64,000 bases of DNA from Hyphomicrobiales bacterium (GTDB lineage Bacteria; Pseudomonadota; Alphaproteobacteria; Rhizobiales; JAJFHB01), in NCBI GenBank assembly GCA_021775755.1, contig JAJFHE010000043.1, forward strand, positions 1 to 64,000. Direction: 5' to 3'. Below are positions 43,212 through 52,088 of this stretch, one piece after another (the first letter of the stretch is position 1; each line of letters begins with the position of its first letter). The notes below the pieces were generated by a model that was given only the letters and a program-made list of their open reading frames with translations, did no database searches and was not told the DNA's origin. The position numbers were made by a program, and so were the translations under genes.

Positions 43212-44270
43212 CTAAACCCCCGCGTGGCTCGGGAACGACCTGAACTGAAACGGCACGCGGCCATCGGTCCGGTCCCGGCTCGGCACCAGGCCGAAGCGCT
43301 TCTTGTGGGCCCGGGTGAACTGGGCCGCCGAGCCGAAGCCGCAGGCGGCTGCAATTTCGACGATCGGCAGTTCCGTCTGGGTGACGAGCCCACGGGCGCG
43401 GTCGAGGCGGACATCCACATAGTAGCGCACCGGGGAGACGCCCGTATGCCGGCGGAACAGGCGTTCAAGCTGGCGTTGTGACAGCGCCAGCCGACTTGCG
43501 ATTTCGGGCAGTCGCAGGGGCTGTTCGAGATGGCGTTCCATGAGAATGATGGCGTCGCGGAGGAGGTCCGGCGCCGCATAACCGACCGGCTCGCGTGCCG
43601 TTGGTAGCTGGCCTTCATCGCCCGGCCGCAAGCGTTCATGGAACACATAGCGCCCCGCGGCGTTTGCAAGATCGATGCCCTGTTGCAGGCGGATGATCTC
43701 AAGCGCCATGTCGGCGGCCGCCTCCCCGCCGCAGCAGGTCAGCCGGTCGCGGTCGAAGACGAAAAGCGCTTCATCCATGCGGGTGCGCGGGAAGAGTTCG
43801 CGGAAACCGGCGATGTGCTCGTAGTGGACCGCGGCACGATAGTCCTCCAGCAGCCCGGCATAGGCGAGCACGAAGGCACCGGTATCGATGCCGCACATGA
43901 CGACGCTATTGTGCGCCAGGCGCCGCAGCCAGCTCTGCAGTTCGGGCGCGCGAAACTGCTCAGGCGTCCAGCTTGCGTTGACAACTAGAAAATCGGGAGC
44001 GGGGGTCGTGTCGGCGATCGTGGCCGCGTTTGAAATTGCGACCCCGTTGCTGGCGAAGACTTCCGCGCCGTCAAGCGACAGAAACGGCCATCTGTAAATG
44101 GTTGCGCCCTGCAGGTAATTGGCGGCGCGGAACGGGTCGATGAAGGCGTGTGCGGCCATGGAATTAAACCCGGGCAACAGCAGCATGGCGAGTGTGCACG
44201 CGCTGGCAGCCGGTGGTGCGGGCCGGGTAGCTGAGGTGTGTGACAACGCCATTTCCGTCGAATATTGCAT
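43212..44270 (-). CDS. GlxA/GbdR-type AraC-family regulator
   Basis: 352 residues, annotated from 44270; an ATG at 44252 is also possible. N-terminal DJ-1/PfpI-like domain (LAMLLLPGFNSMAAHAF, VVMCGIDTGAFVLAYAGLL) and a C-terminal double HTH (LPEIASRLALSQRQLERLFRR, IVEIAAACGFGSAAQFTRA). This layout is that of GbdR, which senses glycine betaine and dimethylglycine, and of other GlxA-type regulators. It is divergent from the choline-sulfatase operon with a 95-bp gap, so it most likely activates that operon in response to a quaternary amine. Confidence 0.88.
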   Translation of the reverse strand: MQYSTEMALSHTSATRPAPPAASACTLAMLLLPGFNSMAAHAFIDPFRAANYLQGATIYRWPFLSLDGAEVFASNGVAISNAATIADTTPAPDFLVVNASWTPEQFRAPELQSWLRRLAHNSVVMCGIDTGAFVLAYAGLLEDYRAAVHYEHIAGFRELFPRTRMDEALFVFDRDRLTCCGGEAAADMALEIIRLQQGIDLANAAGRYVFHERLRPGDEGQLPTAREPVGYAAPDLLRDAIILMERHLEQPLRLPEIASRLALSQRQLERLFRRHTGVSPVRYYVDVRLDRARGLVTQTELPIVEIAAACGFGSAAQFTRAHKKRFGLVPSRDRTDGRVPFQFRSFPSHAGV

Positions 44271-44365
44271 AGCTTATGTCGAAAAACATCGCGCGCTTCC
44301 GATTTTGCGGCGCTACGCTGCAATCCCTGTCAGGTTGGTTTTGACATCTTTACCAGGGCAAAGCG

Positions 44366-45895
44366 ATGACCCATCAGGCTCCCAACATTGTCTTGATCAT
44401 GGCCGATCAGCTTGCGCCGCAGTTTACCGGCGCCTATGGCCACCCTCTCGTGAAAACCCCGCATATGGATGCGCTGGCGGCGCGCGGACGGCGTATGGAC
44501 ACCGCCTACTGCAACGCGCCCTTATGTGCCCCGTCGCGTTTCAGTTTCATGTCGGGTCAGTTCGTCACGCGCATTGCGGCCTATGACAATGCGAGCGAGT
44601 TTCCGGCCGCCGTTCCGACCTTTGCGCATTATCTGAGGCAAATGGGATACCGGACGTGCCTGTCGGGCAAGATGCATTTCGTCGGGCCGGACCAGCTGCA
44701 CGGGTTTGAGGAACGCGTCACCACGGACATCTACCCCGCCGACTATGCCTGGACGCCGGACTGGGAACTTGCCGATGAACGCATCGACAAGTGGTACCAC
44801 AACATGGATTCCGTGCGTGAAGCCGGCGTCGCGGCGACGACATTCCAGATCGAATATGACGAAGAGGTCGCGTTTTTCGCCAAGCGCAAGATCTTCGATT
44901 ATGCACGCGAGCAATCAGGGCCCTTCTGTCTGGTGGCAAGCTTCATCCATCCGCATGACCCGTATGTGGCGCGGCGCGAGTGGTGGGATCTTTATGATGC
45001 ATCGGACGTCGACATGCCCGCACATGTTTTGGAGCGTGCTGGCCAGGACCCCTTCTCGCAACGGCTGATGGATGGCATCGAGGCGAGCGCGGTTTCGGTG
45101 AGCGATGAAGAAGTACGCAACGCGCGCCACGCCTATTACGCCAACACGTCCTATTTCGACAGCAAGGTCGGCGAACTTGTCGCGACCCTGGAAGAGGCCG
45201 GCCAGCTCGACAACACCGTGGTGATTGTCACGTCAGACCATGGCGACATGCTGGGCGAACGGGGCCTGTGGTACAAAATGAACTTCTTCGAACACTCCGC
45301 CCGGGTGCCTTTGATCATGGCCGGGCCCGGTGTTGTTCCAGGCACGAGCGCGAACGCCTGCTCGCTGGTCGATATTCTGCCGACCATGCTCGATATCGGC
45401 GCTGCGGGCGGCGGTGAAAAGCCGCTGCTCGGTCAGCCCATCGATGGCCGCTCATTGTGGCCTCTGGTCACCGGAGGCAGGGATGACGGCGACGAAGCAA
45501 TCGGCGAATATTGCGCTGAAATGGCCGGGCATCCGGTTTTCATGATCCGGCGCGGCCGGTTCAAATACATTCATTGCGACGCGGACCCGCCGATGCTGTT
45601 CGATCTTGAAGCTGACCCGGAAGAACGGGTGAACCTGGCCGGCGACGCGGCACATTGCGACACCGCGGCCGCGTTTGCCGCGGAGGTTTCTGAGCGCTGG
45701 GACAGCGAAACGATCCGGCGCGATGTAATTCTGACCCAGAAGCAACGCCGCGCTGTGCATTCGGCGATGCAGGCGGGCACTTTGACCTCATGGGACTACG
45801 ATCCGCCGCGCGATGCGTCGCAGGAATATGTCCGGAACCACATGGACTGGACGGTTGCGGCGGCAAAGACCCGCTTTCCACCCCTGAAACGCTGA
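44366..45895 (+). CDS. betC: Choline-sulfatase
   Basis: 509 residues, the usual BetC size. Sulfatase signature with the formylglycine precursor C54 in CAPSR, N-terminal MADQLAPQFTG, metal-binding SDHGDMLGERGLW, and a C-terminal WDYDPPRDASQEYVRNHMDW typical of choline-sulfatases. It releases choline and sulfate from choline-O-sulfate in the cytoplasm. First gene of an operon with Rieske oxygenase, two dehydrogenases, aldehyde dehydrogenase and MFS carrier genes. An anaerobic-type or FGE-type maturase is not in the window. Another organosulfate cannot be ruled out. Confidence 0.85.
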   Translation: MTHQAPNIVLIMADQLAPQFTGAYGHPLVKTPHMDALAARGRRMDTAYCNAPLCAPSRFSFMSGQFVTRIAAYDNASEFPAAVPTFAHYLRQMGYRTCLSGKMHFVGPDQLHGFEERVTTDIYPADYAWTPDWELADERIDKWYHNMDSVREAGVAATTFQIEYDEEVAFFAKRKIFDYAREQSGPFCLVASFIHPHDPYVARREWWDLYDASDVDMPAHVLERAGQDPFSQRLMDGIEASAVSVSDEEVRNARHAYYANTSYFDSKVGELVATLEEAGQLDNTVVIVTSDHGDMLGERGLWYKMNFFEHSARVPLIMAGPGVVPGTSANACSLVDILPTMLDIGAAGGGEKPLLGQPIDGRSLWPLVTGGRDDGDEAIGEYCAEMAGHPVFMIRRGRFKYIHCDADPPMLFDLEADPEERVNLAGDAAHCDTAAAFAAEVSERWDSETIRRDVILTQKQRRAVHSAMQAGTLTSWDYDPPRDASQEYVRNHMDWTVAAAKTRFPPLKR

Positions 45896-45908
45896 CGGGA
45901 GAATTCCA

Positions 45909-47051
45909 ATGACAGTGAGGCCATCCGCACAGGACTTCACACGTATCGCCAAAGGTTTCGATGACGATCCGGCGCGGGCCTATTCCCTCAATGCGGAGGC
46001 CTACACGGACCCATCCTGGATGGCGCTCGAATATGACGCGGTGTTCAAACGCACCTGGCAGTGGGTTTGCCATATCGAGAAGCTCCGTGAACCGGGATCT
46101 TATGTGACCATCGACATTGCCGGACAGCCGATCTGTATTGTCCGGGACAAGGAAGGTGACCTGCGTGCATTCTACAATGTGTGCAAACACAGAGCACATG
46201 AACTGCTGCAAGGCGAGGGCCGGGCAAGCCGCATCATGTGTCCCTATCACGCCTGGACTTACGATCTGACCGGTACACTGAGGCGCGCGCCGGAAACGGA
46301 AAGCCTGAAGGACTTCACGGTCAGCGACATCTGCCTTGACCGGGTGCAGGTGGAAGAGTTCTGCGGTTTTGTCTATGTGAACCTCGATGCGACCGCCGCT
46401 CCGCTGGCCGAGCTAAGTGGCGATCTGGGCGCTGAGATTTCGAAATGGGCACCGGATCTTGATCGGCTGACATTCGCACACCGCCTGACCTACGACATCA
46501 AGTCGAACTGGAAGAATATCGTTGATAATTTTCTTGAGTGCTACCACTGCCCGACCGCGCACAAGGATTTCTGTACGCTGGTAGACATGGACACCTACAA
46601 GGTGACCACGCACGGCATCTATTCAAGCCACATGGCGGAAGCGGGCAAGATCGGAAACACCGCCTATTCGGTCGACGACGCAACGGTCAAGGATCACGCG
46701 GTGTGGTGGCTGTGGCCGAACACGTGCCTCATGCGCTATCCCGGCCGCGGCAATTTTATCGTCCTCAACGTCATTCCGATGGGCCCCGACCGGACGCTTG
46801 AGACTTACGACTTCTTTCTCGAAACGACAGATCCGAATGATGCGGAAGTCGAAGCGATCCGGTACCTCGACGAAGTGCTGCAGGCTGAAGACATCGCCAT
46901 TGTTGAAAGCGTACAGCGCGGCATGGCAACGCCCGCCTTTACGCAAGGCCGCATTGTGCACGACCCGGAGGGTTCCGGCATGTCGGAACACGCGGTTCAT
47001 CACTTCCACGGACTGGTACTGGACGCCTATGCAAGTGCGCTTGGCGCGTAA
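45909..47051 (+). CDS. Rieske non-haem iron oxygenase, quaternary-amine type
   Basis: 380 residues. Rieske cluster ligands C92, H94, C111 and H114 (CKHRAH and CPYHAW). Mononuclear iron site N207-F-L-E210-C-Y-H213, then H218; the bridging residue at 210 is Glu, with spacing to the two His equal to the Glu bridge described for carnitine monooxygenase CntA. Size fits CntA and glycine-betaine oxygenases rather than larger aromatic-ring dioxygenases. Would demethylate or cleave a quaternary or tertiary amine with O2. The reductase partner is absent from the window. Its stop overlaps the next ATG (TAATG). Confidence 0.85.
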   Translation: MTVRPSAQDFTRIAKGFDDDPARAYSLNAEAYTDPSWMALEYDAVFKRTWQWVCHIEKLREPGSYVTIDIAGQPICIVRDKEGDLRAFYNVCKHRAHELLQGEGRASRIMCPYHAWTYDLTGTLRRAPETESLKDFTVSDICLDRVQVEEFCGFVYVNLDATAAPLAELSGDLGAEISKWAPDLDRLTFAHRLTYDIKSNWKNIVDNFLECYHCPTAHKDFCTLVDMDTYKVTTHGIYSSHMAEAGKIGNTAYSVDDATVKDHAVWWLWPNTCLMRYPGRGNFIVLNVIPMGPDRTLETYDFFLETTDPNDAEVEAIRYLDEVLQAEDIAIVESVQRGMATPAFTQGRIVHDPEGSGMSEHAVHHFHGLVLDAYASALGA

Positions 47052-47806
47052 TGGGTGCGCTTGAGGGAAAAACCGCCTTTGTCACAGGCGGAGCCGGCGG
47101 TATCGGAGCGGCGATCTGCGCGCGCTTTTCGGCGGAGGGGGCGGAGGTGATCGCCGCCGACTTGAGCGAACTGCCGGCATCTCACGACGGTGTGCGATCG
47201 CTCCGCTATGATGTCACCGACGAGGTGGGCGTCAGCGGTGCGTTCGCGGAACTCGGCCGGTCCTGGGAGAAACTCGATATCCTCGTCAACGCCGCCGGTA
47301 TCGAGATTGAGAAGACGATCGAGGATACCTCTCTTGAGGAGTGGAACCGGATTTTTGCGGTCAATGTCACCGGCATGTTCCTCACCTGTAAACACGCCCT
47401 GCCGCTGCTGCGAAAATCGCGCGGTGCGAGCATCATCAATTTCGGTTCCTATGACGGTTTCATTGCCGATCCCGGTCTTGCCGCCTACTGCGCCACAAAG
47501 GGCGCGGTGCACGCCCTGACCCGCGCCATGGCCTGCGACTACGGGCCGGAAGGCATGCGCGTCAATGCGGTCTGCCCGGGCTATGTGGATACGCCGATGC
47601 TGCAGAGTTTTTTCCAGGATTCAGGCGACATCGATACGCTGCAGCAGGCGGTGCGCGACGTGCACCCCTTGCGCACATACGGCACGCCGGAAGATGTCGC
47701 CAATCTCGTCAACTGGCTGGCATCGGATGAAGCACGCTACGCGTCGGGCCAGCTCTGGGTGCTCGACGGCGGGTTGTCGGCGCAGGTGCAGCAGATGAAA
47801 CTTTAG
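47051..47806 (+). CDS. Short-chain dehydrogenase/reductase
   Basis: 251 residues. TGGAGGIGAA cofactor loop, D-x-S after strand 2 favouring NAD, NAAG, catalytic YCATK and the late CPGYVDTP. Classical SDR, similar in make-up to 3-hydroxybutyrate- and sugar-type dehydrogenases. Overlaps the Rieske gene by one base and precedes the carnitine-dehydrogenase-like gene by 57 bp, so it should act on a hydroxylated intermediate of that pathway; substrate unknown. Confidence 0.8.
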   Translation: MGALEGKTAFVTGGAGGIGAAICARFSAEGAEVIAADLSELPASHDGVRSLRYDVTDEVGVSGAFAELGRSWEKLDILVNAAGIEIEKTIEDTSLEEWNRIFAVNVTGMFLTCKHALPLLRKSRGASIINFGSYDGFIADPGLAAYCATKGAVHALTRAMACDYGPEGMRVNAVCPGYVDTPMLQSFFQDSGDIDTLQQAVRDVHPLRTYGTPEDVANLVNWLASDEARYASGQLWVLDGGLSAQVQQMKL

Positions 47807-47863
47807 AAACGGGCGGAGAACGCCCTCGAGCTCTCATGACATTCCACATAGAGGATCCTTGCA

Positions 47864-48805
47864 ATGGGTGAAATCGAGCGTGCCGGCGTACTCGGAGCAG
47901 GCGTGATCGGTGCGAGCTGGACGGCACTGTTTCTCGCCGCGGGCCTGGAGGTCGATGTCTACGATCCGATGGAGGGCGCGGAACGCAAGGTTCGCGACTA
48001 TGTCCTACGCGCCTGGTCCGCACTTGAAGACCTGGGGATGACCGAGAAGGGCGATCCGGACCGTGTACGCTTTCACAGCGAGCCGTCCGCGGCGGTGGTC
48101 GATGCGCAGTTCGTTCAGGAAAACGTGCCTGAGCGGCTTGAGATCAAGCATGCCCTGTATGCCGATATCGAACCGTATCTTGCCCCCGAAGCCATTGTCG
48201 CTTCGTCCGCGTCGGGCCTCATGGTCAGCGAGATGCAAAAGGGCTGGCGCGATCCGGCGCGGTTTCTGCTCGGACATCCTTTCAATCCGCCGCATCTCAT
48301 TCCGCTCGTTGAACTGCTTGTCAATGAACGCACGGCGGACGGCGTGCTTGAAGCCGCCGAAACGTTCTATGCCGGCGTGGGCAAAGTGACCATCAGGGTG
48401 AACCGCGAAGTGCCGGCGCATGTGTCGAACCGGCTGCAGGCGGCGCTGTGGCGCGAGGCGATCAATCTGGTGGCGCTGGGCGTTGCCTCGGTCGAAGATG
48501 TCGACAAGGCGATCTGGGCGGGGCCGGGCCTCAGATGGTCCGCCATGGGCCCGCATATGCTGTTTCATCTGGCCGCCGGTCCCGGCGGGCTTGGAGCGTT
48601 CTGCGAGCGCTATGGCGACAGCTTTCATCGCTGGTGGGACGATCTTGGCAGCCCGCGGCTGACACCGGAAGTTATCCGGCAACTTGCGGACGGTGTGGCG
48701 GAAGCCGCCGGCGGGGCAGACGTCGCTGCCGCATCGCAGGAGCGCGATGCGTTCATTGTCGCCACCCTCAAGGCGACCGCCGATTTGAGGCGGCAAGGCA
48801 CCTGA
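47864..48805 (+). CDS. L-Carnitine dehydrogenase / 3-hydroxyacyl-CoA dehydrogenase-like protein
   Basis: 313 residues. N-terminal Rossmann GVLGAGVIGASW, the ENVPERLEIKHAL and ASSASGLMVSEMQ segments, GHPFNPPHLIPLVEL, then a helical C-terminal domain. Length and the Pro-rich HPFNPPHLIPLVE motif match L-carnitine dehydrogenase and lambda-crystallin-type enzymes more than fatty-acid FadB domains. It would oxidise the 3-hydroxy group of carnitine or a relative with NAD. Context of betC, the Glu-bridged Rieske and CaiD-like genes agrees. Confidence 0.75.
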   Translation: MGEIERAGVLGAGVIGASWTALFLAAGLEVDVYDPMEGAERKVRDYVLRAWSALEDLGMTEKGDPDRVRFHSEPSAAVVDAQFVQENVPERLEIKHALYADIEPYLAPEAIVASSASGLMVSEMQKGWRDPARFLLGHPFNPPHLIPLVELLVNERTADGVLEAAETFYAGVGKVTIRVNREVPAHVSNRLQAALWREAINLVALGVASVEDVDKAIWAGPGLRWSAMGPHMLFHLAAGPGGLGAFCERYGDSFHRWWDDLGSPRLTPEVIRQLADGVAEAAGGADVAAASQERDAFIVATLKATADLRRQGT

Positions 48806-48896
48806 GTCGGCGCTACCCGGGCCCCGCGTCCGCACTTGCATGGCCGGATGACGCATGCGAAGAACGCTGGCAGCACGACAATTCAGGACGGGCGCC

Positions 48897-50378
48897 ATGG
48901 CTGACACGCACTATCAGATGTTTATCGATGGCGGCTGGCGCGACGCCAGCGACGGCGTGACGTTCAAGTCGGTCAATCCAGCGACGGAAGAGGCCTGGGC
49001 CGATGTTCCCGAGGCAACGGAAGCGGATGTGAATGACGCTGTCCTTGCCGCACACCGGGCGTTTGAGGAAGGGCCGTGGCCGCGCATGAAACCCGCCGAA
49101 CGGGCGCGGCACCTGCGACGGCTGGCTGACTGCGTGCGCCCGTATGCGGAAGCCCTCGGCCGTACCGAGACCACCGATACCGGAAAGCTGTTGCGCGAGA
49201 CGCGCTGGCAGGCAGGAAACGTTTCAGGCGTTTATGAGTTTTATGCGGGGCTCGCCGACAAGGTGCACGGCTATACGCCGATGACCGGCCCGGACGATCC
49301 CTTCCTAATGACGGTGCGCGAGCCGGTCGGTGTCGTGGCGGGGATTGTGCCGTGGAATTCGCAACTGCAACTGGCCGCCTACAAAATCGCCCCGGCGCTT
49401 GCGGCGGGCAACTCGATCATCATCAAGGCATCGGAACACGCATCGTGCGCGCTGCTCGATTTCGCCAGGGCCATCGCCGATGCCGACCTTCCGCCAGGCG
49501 TCGTAAACATCGTGTCCGGCGGCGGCGTGCCATGCGGCCAGGCGCTCACGAGCCATCCGTTGGTCAGCCGCATTACGTTTACCGGTGGCGTGGAGACGGC
49601 GCGCCGGGTTATTCCAAACACCGCGAACAACATTGCGCGGTTGTCGCTTGAACTGGGCGGTAAGTCTCCGGTGGTGGTGTTCGACGATGTCGATCTTGAA
49701 AGTGCCACCAACGGAGTGGTCGCCGGCATATTCGGCGCCAGCGGTCAGAGTTGCGCGGCGGGTTCACGCCTGATCGTGCAGGACACGATCCACGATGAGC
49801 TTGTCGAGAGGCTTGTGGCGAAGGCGGAGAGCATACGTATCGGCGACCCGCTCGATGAAGAAACGCAGATGGGCCCGCTTGCGACCTATCAGCAGCGCGA
49901 CCGCATTGAAGATCTGCTTGCGCAGTCGGTCGACCAGGGCGCGCGCGTCCTCACCGGCGGCTCCCGGCCGCGGGCATTCAACAAGGGCTGGTACTTTGAA
50001 CCGACCATTGTCGACTGCGACCATCAGGAACTCCCCGTTGTGCGCAACGAACTCTTCGGGCCCGTGCTGAGCGTTCTCAAGTTCAAGGACGAGGCAGAAG
50101 CGCTGGCGATCGCCAATGATTGCGATTTTGCCTTTGCCGGCGGTGTGTTCTCAAAGGACGTGTCGCGGGCGCTGCGGGTATCGCGCCGCATCCGAGCCGG
50201 GCGCCTGTGGATCAACACTTACCGGGTGACCTCGGCGCAGGTGCCGTTTGGCGGTTTCAAGCGCTCAGGCTACGGGCGCGAGGCGGGAATAGAGTCGATA
50301 AACGATTTTACCGAGTTGAAATCGATCCTCATCGACACTTCCGGCGAGCCGGTCGCGGACCCGTTCATCATGCGCTAA
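48897..50378 (+). CDS. Aldehyde dehydrogenase
   Basis: 493 residues from ATG 48897; the in-frame codon at 48855 is rejected as it lies close to the previous gene without a ribosome site. ALDH superfamily: VPWNSQL, IKASEHASC, LELGGKSP (general-base Glu), GASGQSCAAGSR (nucleophile Cys) and ELFGPVLSV. Usual length for betaine-aldehyde-type enzymes, though the loop differs enough that the aldehyde cannot be named. Likely oxidises an aldehyde released by the Rieske enzyme. Four bases separate it from the MFS gene. Confidence 0.85.
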   Translation: MADTHYQMFIDGGWRDASDGVTFKSVNPATEEAWADVPEATEADVNDAVLAAHRAFEEGPWPRMKPAERARHLRRLADCVRPYAEALGRTETTDTGKLLRETRWQAGNVSGVYEFYAGLADKVHGYTPMTGPDDPFLMTVREPVGVVAGIVPWNSQLQLAAYKIAPALAAGNSIIIKASEHASCALLDFARAIADADLPPGVVNIVSGGGVPCGQALTSHPLVSRITFTGGVETARRVIPNTANNIARLSLELGGKSPVVVFDDVDLESATNGVVAGIFGASGQSCAAGSRLIVQDTIHDELVERLVAKAESIRIGDPLDEETQMGPLATYQQRDRIEDLLAQSVDQGARVLTGGSRPRAFNKGWYFEPTIVDCDHQELPVVRNELFGPVLSVLKFKDEAEALAIANDCDFAFAGGVFSKDVSRALRVSRRIRAGRLWINTYRVTSAQVPFGGFKRSGYGREAGIESINDFTELKSILIDTSGEPVADPFIMR

Positions 50379-50382
50379 CATC

Positions 50383-51585
50383 ATGATTCCACTGATATTC
50401 CTGCGCCAGAATGCCAGGCTCCTGAGCTTTGGCGTATTCATGAGCTTTCTCTCAAGCGCTGGACAGACGTTTTTCATATCGCTGTTCGGGGGAGAAATTC
50501 GCGCGGAATTTTCGCTGAGTCACGGTGAGTTCGGGTCGATTTACTCGGCCGCGACCCTCGTCAGCGCGGCACTGCTGATATGGGGTGGCGTGCTCATCGA
50601 CCGCATGGATCTTGCGCGCTACTGCACCGGGGTGCTGATCGGGCTTGCGGCAGCCTGCGTGATCGTATGGTTCGCGCCGAATGCGCTGTGGCTTGGTGTG
50701 GCGATTTTCGGCCTGCGCTTTTTCGGGCAGGGACTGACGAGCCATGCGGCCATAACAACAATGGCCCGGTTCTTTCGCGCCGAGCGGGGGCGCGCCATCT
50801 CCATCGCCTCGCTCGGCTACACGATCGGCGAAGCGGTGTTGCCGGCGATCGTGGTTGCAGCGCTTGCCGTCATGGCGTGGCACGGAGCGTGGCTTGCCGC
50901 GGCGGGTTTTCTGATTTTGGCGATCCCCGTGGTGGTGTGGCTGCTCGCCAGTGGCAATGCCCGTGCAGCCGCTTCGGCGGAACACAACAGGGCAGATTCC
51001 GCAATCCGCCGGGACAGTACGCTTAGCGAGGCGCTACGGGATATCGGCCTGTGGTTGCGCATCCCGGCGCTGCTGGCGCCGTCGTTTCTGTTTACCGGTC
51101 TGATCTTTCATCAGATACATCTGGCGGAAGAGAAGGCATGGCCGGTGCTCGATCTCGCAACCGCCTACAGCCTTTATGCGGTCACGGCGGTTTTTGCGAC
51201 ACTTGCAGGCGGCATCCTGATCGACCGAGTGAGCGCGACACGGCTGGTGCCGGTGTTTCTCCTGCCGCTGGCGCTCTCGTGCCTCAGCCTCGTCTTCGTC
51301 GATGCCTGGTACGGCGTCTATGTGTTTCTTGGAGTGCTCGGCCTGAGCTCGGGTATCACACTCGTCATGCTCGGTGCGCTTTGGGCCGAGCTCTATGGCG
51401 TTACGCATCTCGGCACCATCAAGGCGTTCGGACAGGCGGCCATGGTGTTTTCCACCGGGCTTGCACCGGGCGCCATGGGCCTCCTGATCGATGCCGGCTA
51501 TACGATGGCATGGATAGGCGGTGCGGGTGCCGCCTATTGCGTTGCGGCGTCCGCACTGTCGCTGCTGGCACGGCGGCCAGCGTAA
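50383..51585 (+). CDS. MFS transporter
   Basis: 400 residues, 12 predicted membrane helices. The helix 2-3 loop GGVLIDRMDLARY and the second-half copy GGILIDRVSATR are the MFS DR motif pair, and FGLRFFGQGL marks helix 4. Last gene of the betC operon and four bases after the aldehyde dehydrogenase gene. It probably imports the amine or organosulfate, or exports a product; direction is not known. Confidence 0.8.
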   Translation: MIPLIFLRQNARLLSFGVFMSFLSSAGQTFFISLFGGEIRAEFSLSHGEFGSIYSAATLVSAALLIWGGVLIDRMDLARYCTGVLIGLAAACVIVWFAPNALWLGVAIFGLRFFGQGLTSHAAITTMARFFRAERGRAISIASLGYTIGEAVLPAIVVAALAVMAWHGAWLAAAGFLILAIPVVVWLLASGNARAAASAEHNRADSAIRRDSTLSEALRDIGLWLRIPALLAPSFLFTGLIFHQIHLAEEKAWPVLDLATAYSLYAVTAVFATLAGGILIDRVSATRLVPVFLLPLALSCLSLVFVDAWYGVYVFLGVLGLSSGITLVMLGALWAELYGVTHLGTIKAFGQAAMVFSTGLAPGAMGLLIDAGYTMAWIGGAGAAYCVAASALSLLARRPA

Positions 51586-51589
51586 CGGC

Positions 51590-51949
51590 TTAGCGCGCGA
51601 AGCCGCCGATCTGTTCAAAATGCACCGCCCCCAGGCCACCAAGCGCCTTGCGCGCTTCGGCGTCGGCATCGCCATAGACCGTAAGGCCTGTCGGTTGCAC
51701 GCAGCCCATGAACCGTCCGGCGAATTTTGAGCCGAAATTGCCGAGGTGAACCATCACCGCGGCGGAATCGGCGTAGCGCTCATAGATGTGGCAGGATGTT
51801 TCATCGGCGCTGAGGAACCACTCATAATGTGTGGTCCCCGGCTCGTCGGCGGAGGTTGCCGCGACCATTTCGCCCATCAGCGTCTTGAAGTTTTCAAGCT
51901 GGCCGTCCTTGATGCCGACTTCCAGAATCCAGTGTACGTTCTGACCCAT
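51590..51949 (-). CDS. Antibiotic biosynthesis monooxygenase-domain protein (ABM)
   Basis: 119 residues. Single dimeric alpha/beta-barrel: HWILEVGIKDGQLENFKTLM, THYEWFLSADETSCHIYERY and NFGSKFAGRFMG. Often annotated as putative quinol monooxygenase. Convergent with the MFS gene, 4 bp apart. No clear link to its neighbours; the 139 bp to the next gene hold no further gene. Confidence 0.7.
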   Translation of the reverse strand: MGQNVHWILEVGIKDGQLENFKTLMGEMVAATSADEPGTTHYEWFLSADETSCHIYERYADSAAVMVHLGNFGSKFAGRFMGCVQPTGLTVYGDADAEARKALGGLGAVHFEQIGGFAR

Positions 51950-52088
51950 GCGAATGCTCTTCCCCTGATTGCTGCAACCATGACCGCGCCGATTGGCGGG
52001 ATGGCCGATGTCGCCAGCACCCTAACATACGGCCGCGGTGAAAACGCAATGGGTGCGCACCGATTGAGCAGCTCATTCAGGTCATGAC

